A DNA stretch of 64,000 nucleotides from assembly GCA_945910005.1 (NCBI GenBank), contig OX246745.1:12203706-12267705 (forward strand), in the 5' to 3' direction. Numbering within the stretch: the first letter of the stretch is position 1; each line of letters begins with the position of its first letter. Shown one piece after another: positions 24,865-38,039 of this stretch. This stretch comes from Isoperla grammatica. Lineage: Eukaryota; Arthropoda; Insecta; Plecoptera; Perlodidae. The notes under the pieces were generated by a model. It made no database searches, had not been told where the DNA came from, and worked only from the letters and a program-made list of their open reading frames with translations. The translations under genes and the position numbers were made by a program.

Positions 24865-25192
24865 GGACATGAATAGATTTGACTCCGTATTACGCAGAAA
24901 AAGCCTTGGTACGACTTACTCCGGGGTCATTATACCACAGGGTAAGAAAATGTACAGTAATCGGGCATCAGAGCTTCGAGAGCATTAATGACGTTATTCA
25001 GCCCGTCACTAATTACAGGGATATGGCTTCGTACAAGTGTATTTCATTGGCAGTGCGCAGTAAGTGACACCGCGTGTTGTGCCGTGACAAGCGTAACGTC
25101 AAGTACAGTACGCATTGTTGGAGGCTCTCTCGACCCGAGCCGGTCATAAAAACTGAGCTTTCGGATATCATTTAAAATCACTGTATGACTAA

Positions 25193-25500
25193 GGGCCAGT
25201 CTTACAATCTCCTAATACTGTACTTTGGTAAGCCCTACAGACTGAATAAAATATTATAACCATAAGGTAGTATTTTGATTATCATTCGATAATTAGCAAT
25301 AAATTTAACTATATATAAAAAAAAAACATACTGATTAGAATATTAGTCACAACTTAGAGCATTCAATGTGTAGGGCTTACTAAACCAGAGTGCGCTGTAC
25401 AGTTATTTGTAGCAATTGAGCTATTTGGAGGATTTCAACAGTTTTGATTGGTCGTTGCCATGGAGAAAACAAGCTATTCGACGATTTGTAAGACTGGACC
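25193..25500. mobile_element. PIF/Harbinger-like MITE, copy 1 (308 bp)
   Basis: The termini are GGGCCAGTCTTACAATCTCC and, inverted, GGTCCAGTCTTACAAATCGT, flanked by TAA on the left and TTA on the right. TWA target sites and GG-starting inverted repeats are typical of the PIF/Harbinger (Tourist) group. The right 85 bases match, inverted, the left end of the element at 48755 (CGTCGAATAGCTTGTT, CTCCATGGCAAC, ACCAATCAAA). No ORF is present. Confidence 0.85.
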
Positions 25501-26899
25501 TTACACAGTGAAAAGGTATCTTGATGCGTTCGGTTCAGTACAATATTTCGATAGTTTGTTCAGCTATCATCCTCAGGTATAATATATTGAGAGGGCGTCA
25601 GTCGTCGCAGCCCGTAGCCTCGTGGTGACGTACTCAACGTTCCACATCTTGTTCGAATATTGGGTACCAAATCCTCTTGATTTCCACGCTGGGGTTGTTG
25701 ATGATTCCCCCCCCCCCCCCCCTTAAATGTCATAATGGCTGCCTTTTTGACCTACAACTTCTGGGGCACGTTATTATTGTGTCGGTTGTTTTCATCACTC
25801 ATGTTGATAAAATTCTGACGTTTAGGGTGGTGAATGCTGTAACATACCGACACATCAGCGGTAACATACGACAAAGTGATGTACACCAAAGGCAACAATA
25901 TTTATAATTTTTAGTATTCGTTCCTGTTATGACTATTAACACATTTCATTTCATTTTATTCTGGGAAAAGTATTTCACAGCTGAAGTTTAGTGTCAAAAT
26001 GCCCATGTATATGAACGCACAGTTTCTGAGGAGACCATACATAAAAATAGCATTCCATGTAAATAAAACTTATCTATCTGGCATATGCTTCTAGCGCTTG
26101 CTCTGTTCCCGGAATAGTTATACAGTCCCAATTGAATTCGTTTTGCGTTTGACAGCCCTTATGTGTTAAGCCCTGACGGCGTACACGTGGCCTTCTTTGC
26201 ATTTGGCCGCACTTGAAAGAAATACATGTGAAATCTTTCCCGCACAAAGAAGCACTGTGGAGCGTAAGTTCCTTGTTGATGGGAACTTTCGGAAGTGATG
26301 TATTCATTTTCTGTTTTGTTTATGTTGCTTCCAGATAAAGGTCTTTTCTTTTCACCTTCTCTCAAACTCTGATTTAACAGTGTTACAGTTCACGAACCAT
26401 CATAACAAAAAGGTTGTTTAGTCCACCGTTGATATTGTGTAAACTAATAGTAGCTAGTTACGTTTTTTTTTAATGGACAATCAGATTTGTATAAATATTA
26501 TAAAATCCCAAAATAAAACTTAACAACCTGCCAAATACTGTTGGTCAATTGACTGGTAAATTCACTCAAAAGCGAATTGTTTTTGTTTTATTAATTTTAT
26601 AGAACGATGCGTCCACAAAGCATTATACCAGACAAATTCCACCCATACCTACAATTATTTGTCTGAATTCTATACATTTTTCAAAATATGAAAGAAGCAC
26701 TCTCACACTAATCCGAAAAAGTTTAGTGAGGCAAATTAGTTAGAAGTCTAGAGTGTTTAGGTTCACCAAAAGCCGGATAAAGAGTTGAAATTTGCAAAAT
26801 TGTCCCGTAAGAATAGCATAGCGAAGTTCTTTAACTTAGGACACAGACAGTAACTCTGGTCATGAAACATATTTGTTAGTGACGACACACTCGTACAAC

Positions 26900-27177
26900 T
26901 ACCGATAGAGGTGGCTCAGCGGTTCGACGCGAGACTCCAATTCGGGAGGTCGCCGGTTCGATTCCGGCCACCGGCAGTCCTGACTGAAGGTTTTTTCCGA
27001 GGTTTTCCTCAGTCGTCAAGGAGAATGCTGGGACTGAGTCATACAAACAGCCCTCGGACATTCCTTCCCAACTATCCAAACACCCTAATATACCTAGTTA
27101 GTCACCTGAAGAGGGGCACATCAGGTACAGCTGGTGTGCACCCTATAACAGGGATTCCTACAAAAATTATTATTATT
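26900..27177 (+). mobile_element. tRNA-derived SINE, full length with 11-bp target duplication
   Basis: The body starts with a tRNA-like head: A box TGGCTCAGCGG and B box GGTTCGATTCC with a paired T stem ending GGCCACCGGCA. A tRNA-unrelated body follows (TTTTTTCCGAGGTTTTCCTCA, AACAGCCCTCGGACATTCC, GAAGAGGGGCACATCAGG) with a short (ATT)n tail. The flanks repeat ACTCGTACAAC at 26889-26899 and 27178-27188, the signature of LINE-mediated insertion. It encodes no protein; short open frames across it are chance. Confidence 0.93.
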
Positions 27178-27378
27178 ACTCGTACAACCTTTCTGCGCAT
27201 AGTCGAAAATATGTTTTATAATTAGGGCAGTCTTTCAGCCACAATAAGCGGATTATCTAACGTCTACTGCAGGTTTTTGCCCACTACCACGTTGGTCGCT
27301 CAGCGGCAGCCGAGAGAGAAAGAGAAGAAAATAGATTTAGCGTAACTCCGATGCACGGCTGAGTGAGAGACAAAGGTG

Positions 27379-27543
27379 TATAGGCAACCCAAGACAACCT
27401 TACATATGCTTTCGTCACAGGCGAGGTATTCGTAGCCAATCAGCGATCGGTTTGCGCGCTATTGTCTCGGGCGGTTCGCTGGTTGGCTATGAGTGCCTCG
27501 CCTGTGACGACAGTATGTGTAAGGTAGTCTTGGGTGGCCTATA
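27379..27543. mobile_element. 165-bp palindromic MITE with about 66-bp arms
   Basis: The left arm TATAGGCAACCCAAGACAAC...TAGCCAATCAGCGA is mirrored by a right arm ending GTCTTGGGTGGCCTATA, with a handful of differences over about 66 bases. The spacer is about 30 bases and CpG-rich (TTTGCGCGCTATTGTCTCGG). TA lies at both outer ends, suggesting a TA target duplication. It has no coding potential. Confidence 0.85.
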
Positions 27544-29019
27544 ACTGTACAGTACACAAATATTTCACCAATCAAGTCTCAAGTCATTCTCGTTGCGTGC
27601 TCCAGCCGAAAACGTCAAGAAATAAAATCTAAAAACCCGTTTTAAAGATTTTTTTAATGGATTGTTTCAGAATGGTATTACTGTATTATGCTTTAAAATC
27701 TTTGTTTATCTGTTTATGTAAATTGTATTCTTGTCTATAGTTGTTCTAAATTTCTCTATTGCTACATTTGTGTCGAATTTATTTTGTTTATTATGTTTGT
27801 CTATGTGATTTGTGGAGCTATTTATTTATCTCATTTGTAAATCAGTTTTATACCTGAATGAGATAGCTGATATCCCACAATTAAGAGTTTGTGTTTTTCT
27901 CACTGCCAACTGTGGAATTGCGTGTTGCGTTCAATATGGGTAAAATAATTTTAGAGTAGACTTATGTACAAAAAATTATGTTAATATAATTAGATGATAA
28001 TTTCAAATAAAAATAAATGAAACATATTATGAGAATGTTACTCGTTTACCGTCTGCAAGTTGATAGTTAAGCACAGCTGTATAATACATAAGCAGGCAAC
28101 ACCCTCGCCAAAAATGATAAATGATTATTACTGTGTGCTATATTTCTAACGAGGAGTAAAAACTTTTCAACGTGTCACGAAACATCGTAAATTAACTTCG
28201 CATATCACTTATGACAATTTCTTGACGTTGAGTTGTTATTAACCGCATTGTAACAGTCGGGTAATGACAGATATTGCATCAGGAGAACAGAACACAGAAC
28301 ATGCTTTCAAGTTGAACTGTCTCAAGAGAATTCTCAATTAATTAAAATTAAAACAATAAAACACGAGTTAGTCAATTAAGAAACGAAGGTGTACATTTGC
28401 AAACATAGAAGATTACTTCGGAAATATATCAATTACCAGTGGTGTAGTGAACACAGAAAATATTATCGCGAATATTACAATCACGTGAAACTAACATAGT
28501 TTACATATTATCAAGAGCATTAATTTTACCTGGTTTGATTTTGGTGTGCAATGCATGATTTTGAACGTCTCCATTGGTGCATAATTGAAACATTATGCCA
28601 CTCCCTACATAATTGAATGCGTTATTTTATAGGTAGATATAGGTACATTTAGATGGCATTGGATATTTATTTTTTATTTAATGACTTTCTATTCAGCTAT
28701 GAAACTGATTCACAAAGAAAAACAATAGATACAACTATACAATGAATAATGAAATCAATTCCACGAACACCTTGTAGTTAAATTGTATAATGTATTCAGA
28801 CATTTTGAAAATATGAATTGTTTTTCATCCTATTGTGTATTTTCGAGTAGCTACTATAGAGAACACTAACAACTCGGTGTTCGCGTAACTATGAGGAGCC
28901 GGAGACATTACAAGCAAACACGCAGATTGTCTCTTGGGAGAAGAAGCCAAATAGCGTTAATAACATCGTCTCCAACCAACTGAATAATGATTCTTGACTC
29001 ACTATTAGGCCTTCAATTC

Positions 29020-29126
29020 AGATTGTGTATATGTGTTCATGTACCTTCACCCGTAACACAGATTGTGTACATGTGCTCTTGTAACACAGATTGTGTACAT
29101 GTGCTTATGTACCTTCACCCGTTTAA
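29020..29126. repeat. Short irregular tandem repeat (ACAGATTGTGTACATGTG)
   Basis: Three copies of CAGATTGTGTA(C/T)ATGTG alternate with two copies of ATGTACCTTCACCCGT. This is local slippage-type duplication. Confidence 0.85.
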
Positions 29127-31489
29127 CAGATTGAATTCTTAAACACCCTTAGCCAGTTATATCAGGTGAGTAAACCTACCCACAATAAATCCTTCATATT
29201 CATAATCGCGAGTTGATTTATATGGCACATTCAGTTTAGCGTTGGTCAAAAGTGTTGTTAAAACTCTCCTAGTCCTCCTATATTACGCAGCCTACTTCGT
29301 GGCCTCTATTACGCGTGCACAAGAGAGCTTCTATCCCACTAACTAGCGGCTTGTCACGTTGTTCGAGAGTTTAATCATTGTTTCTACTCGATGGGCTTCC
29401 GCGATGTAGTGCTGCAGTGGCTGGCTGGCTGGCTGGCTCTCATATTGAGCAAGGTGACTAAAGGGGAAAGGGGGGGGGGGGGTTGTATCAACTAGATATC
29501 AGCTGATGTAGAAATGTGACGACTGACGAGTGGGGAAAATCAGTTTTCCGAAAAATAAGACAATTCTGGAACTTTTGGAATAAAGAATAAGAAAAAGTTG
29601 TTGGTAGTGTTGGGATGAATGTAGAGTATTATATATATAAATATAAATATATAATAAAAACATAAAATAAAAATATTTAATAACATATATCCGTTAGTCG
29701 TTACAATGTAAAAATAAACATAACTTTATTTCCGATATTTTATTTCCAAGTTTTATAAGTTGTTCATCTACAAATGTAATACAGTTATCATCCATTCTAA
29801 TCCCAGTAACGGCATATCGAACACAATCTGATTGAAGAAATTAATAAATAGACCTAATTGAAAACATTGTGGATTTACAACTTTATTGACTTTAAAACAG
29901 AAAATGATTTTTGTATTATAACAAGTAAGTTTCCACCATAGTTACCAATTGGTTTCAGTCATATTACACTGAACAAGTCAACCAAACACATCTACACTAA
30001 ACGTGCCAAAGTGAACACAAAACAGGCCTACCAACCAACTTAACGCAAACTTTTTTATCGACCTCCAAAATCTGCGAGCGTGGTTTTTCTGTGGCACCAC
30101 AAATTTCCCCTCAAACCCGCAGTGAACACCTTTAATCTGGTGAAATATTTACTTTGTTTTTATCAACTCGTGCTTCGCTATTGCTAAGGAAGTAAAGAGC
30201 CCGCCCCGTCCGCATGGGTCTCCGTCATAATAATATCATAAGGGCGCCCTCTGCATTCTGCCACAGTCAATCAAGCTTCAGCCACGCAGCAAAGAGGAGC
30301 GCATCTTAAGAACACCAATCAAACTAGCCTAACGCTGCTATTAAATAAACAGGTGGGATTTGGTGGTCTAATTAAAATTATTATTTCAGAGAATTTCTCA
30401 TTGTTTTATGGTGTTATTTATAGTTGGTTTAAAGCCTTGCTTGAAGTTAAGCTATAAACAAAATAACCAATTCTAAGTAATCAGCCTAAAGTCATTAAGG
30501 AGCAAAGGATGGTAATAGATGTAATTTTAAGCCCAAGCAATTTCTTGCCGAGAGCGAAGAAATGTTTTGAAGGAGAATTTAAATTCACTGTCGTCGATTT
30601 CGCTTTGAAAACTTCACTTTTTGGAAAATTACATCTTTTTCATTATTGTATTGTTATAGTAGGAATCAAATAGACGGGTGCGGATGGATATAGATTACTC
30701 TATTACTTTCTGATTACCTTTTAAGATAAACAAGCTACATCTTTAAAAAGCCGGTTAGAGCAAGCAAGCGAAGAAAATAATGCAAAGCCAATTTCAGACA
30801 TATGCCAAAAGAGTGAAACATCTATATTTGCAATCAATAAATCAAAGCAATTTAAATAAACGCCGATAAAATAATATGTAGATATAACACTATAAAGTGT
30901 TTTAAAAATAATAAAAAATTTAAAATTAATGAGTAAAAAAAAATTAAAATTAAGTTGCAATGTTCCGTAGCGTGTGCTGGGTTTCATTCAACTACAGCTG
31001 TGCACCACGTGTCATTCACTGGGCGTGGCAGTAAGAAGACGCACGTGTTGGGGGAAACTGTCACGAAAACTATATTTTTTATTAAAAATGGTTAGGCTAT
31101 TTTTCGACGATATCGATAATTCATTTTGACATCGTTGGGCATCCCCATTTAATATTTTATTGGTTTGTAACAATTGAGATTATCAATGACCAAACGCGAA
31201 TTTGTAGATGTTTCATGATTCATTACGAACGTTAGCAATGAAGTTGATTGAGCATTACAAGATGATATTTTCGCTTCATAGAAGTATCCAACCCATGTCT
31301 GTCCTCCAACCCCCCACCTTGAGGGAAGGGGCGCGGGGGAGGGGGAGGGAGGGAGGGTAAGTCATCCCATCTGAAACCAAACTAACCAAACAAACTGAGT
31401 CGTGATCTCAGGGATCAACAACGCTCAACTAACAAACCCCGCCCTTCGCTATCGATATGATATTCTCGGCATGTAGAATCACATTACTT

Positions 31490-31600
31490 CTTCTTCTTCT
31501 TCTTGTTGGACCTCTAGGCCTAATCGGGCGTTCACTACAGACCTAGTTGGGCCTCGGCCATCTGTGTTCTCAGGTCGACCGTCATTCTTTTGTCAGACCG
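31490..31600 (-). mobile_element. Possible retroelement 3' end with (AAG)n tail
   Basis: On the minus strand GCCGAGGCCCAACTAGGTCT, GTAGTGAACGCCCGATTAGG, CCTAGAGGTCCAAC is followed by (AAG)5. A unique GC-rich stretch ending in a simple-repeat tail is typical of a LINE or SINE 3' end. No coding part is seen. Confidence 0.35.
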
Positions 31601-32290
31601 ACCGGGAACGGTTCCCATAAGATAACCGTAGCGTGACCAGGAGCAGAAGGGACAGTTCATACACGTGACGTACCATTTACATTATCCGATGTCTTGTTCT
31701 CTTTACAATCTCAATTTTGGATAGATTGGATGGATTTTGGATTTTTGAATATGTGTAATGAGGAATGACTGCTGAAAATTGTGTATATAATTGTGATAGT
31801 GGATATAAACGGTACCTGATGCGATCTCAAAACATAATAAAGGAAAAAATAATAATTAGTTTGCTACGATCGTACACAAAATCTTCACTATTAATATTAT
31901 CACACTATATAAACTATATATTTTTTTTAGTGTAACAATTGCGAAATTGCCAATTATTGGGAGAATCAAAGAAAAAAAAAGATGTACTTATTTATTTTGA
32001 TTTCAAAACTTAAAATTTTCATTTTATTTAAGAATCTCTTTGTCACTTATCTGTGACATCAATGATTGTAGCTATCAGTTATAAAATTACTGTTTCTCTT
32101 TGATGGACATGAGTCAAATTCTGGTGATTTGTTATCTGATGTTCACTGTTCACTATATCCAACGGTAATTTACCCGGGTATGAATGTTTGAGTAGATTAT
32201 AATTATGTTGCTGCTTTAAAATAATTTAAATTTACAATTATTTTACCAATATGTAACAATTATAATTATAATTTTTTCGTAACAAAATTA

Positions 32291-32399
<109 letters not shown>

Positions 32400-32598
32400 C
32401 TTTATTTATCACATCACCAGATGGCAGGTACATTATTAGTCTACAGCACCAAAGGTGATCCTCACCTCTTAGGTGCTGCAACCACACATTACAAAATATG
32501 ACATTACAAAGATTTTACACATTACAAAGATAATTACATTTTAAAAAGATTTTACATATCACAAAGATTATTATATTATACATAAATCAAATATAGTT

Positions 32599-32700
32599 GA
32601 ATTCATGACACCGCGTGGCCCTGCGGTGCGACGCGGTACGAACCCGGGTCAACCCAAAACACCCGCACCGCATCGCAGGACCACGCAATGTCATAAATTC
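32599..32700 (-). repeat. Long hairpin in the 3' region of the Dong-type LINE
   Basis: Bases 32599-32700 fold on themselves with about 36 paired positions. In the minus-strand (element sense) orientation six of the seven imperfect positions are G-T/U wobbles and one is a true mismatch. The loop includes TTGGGTTGACCCGGG. It is strongly GC-rich compared with the surroundings. It could be part of the LINE's 3' structure or a small palindromic insertion; no target duplication was found. Confidence 0.75.
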
Positions 32701-32762
32701 TACATAAAACAATTATATAAACATAACATAAAGACTTCAATATAAAAACTGATATCAAAATA

Positions 32763-33303
32763 TTATAGAACCTTTCTCAAAATGCGAGCAGTACCCAGAA
32801 TGGCTGTCTTCTGTAGTTCCCTTGTGTTATGTTGTCCTGGTATATCTTCTAAATAATTTTGAAATGTTTTGCTGATGGCACCTGTCGCTCCAATTATGAT
32901 CGGGATTACCTTTGTCCGCATCCCCCACATTCTCTGGGTTTCAATTTGTAAGTCTTTGTATTTGGTTTTCTTTTGCGCCTCCTTAGTTGTGATGTTATTG
33001 TCAGAGGGCACCGCTACATCCACCATAATACATTGTCTATTCTCATGATCTTTAATAATTATGTCTGGCTTATTATGCTGAATATATCGATCTGTGTAGA
33101 CTTGACTATCCCAGAGTAATGTTATTGAGCCTTGATGTATTGTTCTTATTGGATGATGCTCGTACCAATTAGTACAAACATCTATATTATAGAAACGACA
33201 TATATCCCAGTGCAGACGTGCACAAACCCGGTTATGTCGCTCTATATACTCATGTTTGGCCAAAATTGGGCAACCTGATACAATGTGGTCCACTGTCTCA
33301 TTA
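32763..33303 (-). pseudogene. C-terminal fragment of R4/Dong-type retrotransposon polyprotein (endonuclease domain)
   Basis: About 179 codons remain, open to the stop. The fragment includes the end of the zinc-finger-like segment (DHIVSGCPILAKHEYIERHN, where Cys and His residues recur). A restriction-like endonuclease core follows, with KPDII (residues about 75-79 of the frame from 33293) and MVDVAVPSDNN (about 90-100), corresponding to the PD-(D/E)XK-type motif of R2/R4 elements. It ends GTARILRKVL, a usual C-terminus for this family. It lacks a start codon and the reverse transcriptase because of 5' truncation. No internal stop or frameshift, so the copy may be fairly recent. Confidence 0.82.
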
Positions 33304-33327
33304 AATAATAAATAATTAAATAATCAA

Positions 33328-33523
<196 letters not shown>

Positions 33524-36044
33524 ATCGTAATAAAACTTTAAATAAAAATACCTATAATACCAATCAGAATATAAATGTTAAAAATGTACAATGGTTTTTC
33601 AAACGAGGTTTCAGAATGCTGCAAAGCTTTTTCTACTTTGGGCAATCAAATGTTTGAATCGTTATATAATACCACTCACTCCACAACCTGAATTAGTATT
33701 TTCTCGTTTTGTCTATTACGAGCATATGGTTAATATTCGCTCCCCGTACTAAAAAGAGTTCATGGATATTGAGAGTAGGTATAAGGTTGTGTTTACATAT
33801 CAAGTTATGCAATTAAATTCCTCATTAGCGGTTGAAACATTCGACGGATTCGAAACAAAAGGTCGTCAATATACCCCCCTCCCCCCCCCCCCCCCCCCAC
33901 TCCCGTCTATAGACAAGGACGCTTCGCTGGGATATTCGCATGGTTGCGCCCTGCTTGGTAAGTATTACAAAAAGAGAGTCTAAACTCTGTCATTCTTGTT
34001 CAAAAAGCTGAGCTGGCTGTCATTATTAAGAAGCAGCTACAAGAATAGTTTAGTCTTGTTCTTTTAAAAGTCAAGTATTATATATACGTACACTTCTCCA
34101 ATACCTTGCTAGTAGCGTCAAGATGTAAAATATCCCTCAATTGGGGCGATGAGGCTGAAAGCAGCGAAGACAGTGTGGAGGGGGGGGGATTTGCCTCGTC
34201 ACCACGTTCGAGGAGGCTTTACCACCCCCCCCCCCCTCCCCACCCCCACCACACTACCACCGCCTCCGCCGACACCAGAGTCGCAATCTCCTTGCTCATT
34301 TCCAATCTACTTCATCATTCATAAGCAAGCCTAATCAACTCTCGATCAGAGCTATTAAGACTAATAAACGATATCCTCCCGCCATAAATCTAGCTACATA
34401 ATGGTAAGGATTTCTCAAGAGAAAGAAAAGCGAAATAAAACTTTTACAATATCTTCCCGTTCAAAGAGCCAAAGTATCATTGTAATAACTAATTAATAAG
34501 AGATTCTTTGAAACAGACAGGCATAAATAATGAGTTCTCTGTACAGTAATCTTAAAATTTTACTTACTCTAAAATGTGTTACAGCCTTGACACTGAAAGT
34601 GATTGTTTGTGGAAAGAACCACTAAGTTGAAGAGTAATGCAAATAAAATTCAAATTGTACTGGTTTTCACCTTTTAATTTTAAAGCGCCCACTAGTCTAG
34701 CCATGGCTGCAATAAGGTTGTGGGGAGACAATTTTATCAAAGAAAAATATGTCATATTCATTTCCCAGAGCCAAAACCAAATGTTACTTTAATTTGACTG
34801 TGTGAATAACAGATTTGAAATGTTGCTAAATTTGGCGTTAAAACTATAATTTAGCAAAATTTTTAGGCACGCAATAAACCTCAATTCCGAATATTTACAA
34901 ATAAAAATACATAATAAATTAATGGATTTTCAATGAAAAAATACAAAAACGTATCTTTCGAAATATGTTTGTGGTTTATCGTTGACCATGGTTTGTTGAT
35001 ACCCAAAGCCATTTAAAACTTTTACACATGCGTACCAGAGCAACAACTCGTCACATCTTCACAACAAGATGAACACAACATTCCTTGTGTTCATTCAACC
35101 ACAGAATTGTGAAACCGCTTCGGTTTTGTTTGAGCACTTGTAGCGGAGACGCCTAATCGATAATTTCAAAATCCTCCAACCTCCACTTGACACCGTACGC
35201 GCCACATCTGTGTGGAACCCCCCCCCCCCCCCCTCCCCCCTCCCCCCTCACCCCCCTAAGTCACCGTGTCTTTCTCCCCATTCTTTTTTACGCTTCTGAT
35301 CGCAGCTTAATGGTCGTCTTGCAAGATTAAATCTCAAACGTTATTAACTATACTACGCATATAGTATAGCACGTTACAACAGTCTCGGCGTATGATTGTT
35401 TATTATATTGGGAGTCTTATTATGCAACGGCGCTAATCGAGACATATTAATCATGATAACGTTGAAGAGGGAAAAACCTCGCATTATTAGTGTTGTCTTA
35501 GGTTGGGTGTAGGGTTCACTAAAGTTTTAGTACAAAGTTTATAGTCACTGTCACCCCCCCCCCCCTTCCCCCCCCCCCCCCCGCCGCCGATAGTCAATGT
35601 CAAGGCCAGGATACTGACAAGCTTACCACTTTCTATATCATATAGCGCAGATAATGAAAACATAAATGAAAAGAAACATTTACTAATTTTACTTCAGATT
35701 GTTTTAAATTAGCTTATTTTACTATAATAAAAATAATAATTTTATTTATTTTATTGAAGGTGGTGGTAGTAGGTAAAATAATCCACGATATTTCTGATAG
35801 CTCAAATGATGTATTTAAAATATTGAAAGAAAATTAATTTTATAGTATACAGAATGCACATCAATGTGCAAGACGAAACATATGATTTAATCAAACATGA
35901 ATGTATTACTCACGAATCGAATGTAAACATCTCGTTAGCTAGGGTGGTCAATAAGGGTTGGTTCACATGTTGGCTGACCCGGCGCCTCCACCATTTAAAT
36001 GTGTAAACACAGTTTCAGTGCGTCTAACCAAATATATAAACACC

Positions 36045-36390
36045 TTAATTTCTGGATTTCACATAACAACCACGTCAAGAGTGTTCTTGAAAAATATTCA
36101 TATAGATATCTCTACGATCAAGCTTACGTCACGCTACGCATTAAAAAAATATGTGTGGCTGGTCAACTCAAGTGTAACCCAAGCGTTGCAGTGTTGTTCC
36201 ACCGCCACAATCTATCTTAATGCACTACATCCAGTCATTGAATTACCGGTCCCGGTGGTCTAGGTGTTATGGCGCCAACCCGGCAAGTGGGAGACCTGGG
36301 TTCGATTCCCAGTCGGGGTTGGTTTTTTAATTTCTGGATTTCACATAACAACCACGTCAAGAGTGTTCTTGAAAAATATTCATATAGATA
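36045..36390. repeat. 64-bp identical direct repeats (36045-36108 and 36327-36390)
   Basis: Two copies beginning TTAATTTCTGGATTTCACAT and ending CATATAGATA are identical over 64 bases and lie 282 bases apart. The 218-base spacer contains the tRNA-like sequence at 36242. Far too long for a target duplication, this is either a recent local duplication or two copies of the body of one short element, one with and one without its tRNA-like head. Confidence 0.85.
36242..36325 (+). mobile_element. tRNA-like sequence (SINE head or tRNA pseudogene)
   Basis: It contains an A-box-like TGGTCTAGGTG and a perfect B box GGTTCGATTCC with a pairing T stem (CTGGG/CCCAG). The acceptor and anticodon arms do not fold convincingly, so a functional tRNA is unlikely. 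It is directly followed by the second copy of a 64-bp direct repeat (36327-36390). Confidence 0.55.
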
Positions 36391-38039
36391 CCTTGTACAT
36401 ATATTTATCGTAATACTTTTCCTAGCGTTTGGTTATAGTGAAAAAATAAAAAAAATAGCCTGGTTTGCTCGGGTATGATTTGAGTGGTTTTCTAGCTTAC
36501 TATTGAAAGCTTACAGACAATTGAAATCACTGCAGCGCCATAGGTATCGCTATTGTGTTAGCGCTTGGTCCTCTCCTAGTGACGTCACTGCAGGTAAACT
36601 AACAACAATATCATTTATTATATTAGAGTTAGTTTAAAAGATTTTCCAAAAATGAATTAACTAATACATTTTTAAACATATTATAGTTTCGAATATAAAA
36701 AAATATTAAAACACTTATTTTAAAATCTACCAAAATAAGAGAAATCTAGAAATAAACCATAATATTATTATGATAACACACGATGCCCAAATTCAAAATG
36801 GCTCCTAAATTGTACGGGTCAACACACTGGCTGATGAGCGTTAGTTCAATTTTGTTGGGTAGGATCAAGAAATGTTTCAATAGTGAATTATAGACAACAT
36901 TCATTTAAAATTCTATATTCGTTTATGCAAAGAAAAGCTTACACTTTTTGTAACAATTAGCAAATCAAAAGTAGAACTGACTTCAAGGCGCATCACGAAG
37001 ATCAAAGAGATTTTTATCAAGTTATAACGGTATCGTTGAGGACGTACCTGAAAGAAAACATTTCTCTACGAAATTTAAAAAAAAAAATGTTCTCACAGAC
37101 ACAAAAATTTTATTTTGAATAAATATTTAAAGTTTTAACAAAACTAATAATTGAGGTTGTTTAGCTCATCAAAGAACTCAAAGAAGTTGAAAGTGTTAAA
37201 AATGTGGTCTTTGTATTCGACTGTTTTAAGTTTTTAAAGCAATTACTAAAAACATTACTCTTCACAAACTAAACTCTGATCGATATGTTTTACTTTATGA
37301 AGATTACAGGGTTCGCTCGTGGCAGCCAGATCGTCTCACGTCTGTAGCGTTTCTCACTAATATTCACGTAGGTTCATTAAGAGCTTTAATTGGTGCGCTT
37401 TAATTGGTGTAATAAAAAGACTTAGCTATAGTAAAGCTGAAACTAAAGGTAGGAACTAAATTTAGCTGGATGATACTATTAGATACGGATTTATATTTGA
37501 GCGCCTGTCTTCCTACATCTAGATTGTTTTCAACTAATAAATGTAAAGAAATAAACAAATAAAACGTAGATTTGCCGATTGATGTCACACAATTACAATT
37601 ACTTTAGTGTTGTTTCACTTATATTTAAACTTATTTCAACGGTATTCGTCCACTGAACCGCGGAAAACTGCTTTAATGTGTTAAAAATGTCCCTTCCCTC
37701 ATTGAAAATCAGACAATGACGAATGCATATTGGTTTGGTGCTCAAATCAATTCTTCATTGTAAAGATCTGGTTTTATATTCATCTTACAATCTTTATTTA
37801 TAAACGTGAGTCTCAGCTATTTAAATCGCGCAAAATCAAAATCGCATATTCATATATTAAAAGCGATAAATAATATGAAAAAAGTGGTAACTGACTCACA
37901 CATTTTTAAATAAGAACTAAAAGCTGAACGAAGAAAAACACATTTATATTGCAGTCATTACGGTTGTCGTTTAAGAGACCAATTATTGTTCATTCTTTAA
38001 TTAAGTTCCGAAATAACAACGATAAAGATTACACTACTA

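Larger units (their letters stand above)
27544..32290. other. Gene-free sequence
   Basis: It contains the small tandem repeat at 29020, (GGCT)n at about 29420, a G run at about 29470 and a G-rich stretch at 31320-31360. The frames present are AT-rich and unrecognised. Confidence 0.55.
32400..33303 (-). mobile_element. 5'-truncated Dong/R4-type LINE inserted in a (TAA)n microsatellite
   Basis: On the minus strand a retrotransposon C-terminal reading frame (33303 to 32763) is followed by a 3' region of about 360 bases. That region ends CACCTTTGGTGCTGTAGACT, CATCTGGTGATGTGATAAAT, AAAGA and then (TAA)n. The opposite end runs directly into another (TAA)n tract at 33330-33522. Dong and related R4-clade elements are known to insert specifically in TAA repeats, so the arrangement fits target choice. 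The truncation at about 33303 removes the reverse transcriptase and everything upstream. A 102-base hairpin (32599-32700) sits in the 3' region. Confidence 0.85.

Noticed and set aside
26900..26975. Functional tRNA gene
   Set aside because: A and B boxes are good but the anticodon stem is poor and the sequence continues into a SINE body with a target duplication.
26911..27225. 104-codon open frame in the SINE at 26900
   Set aside because: Lies entirely over tRNA-derived SINE sequence; the same frame is broken in the other copies.
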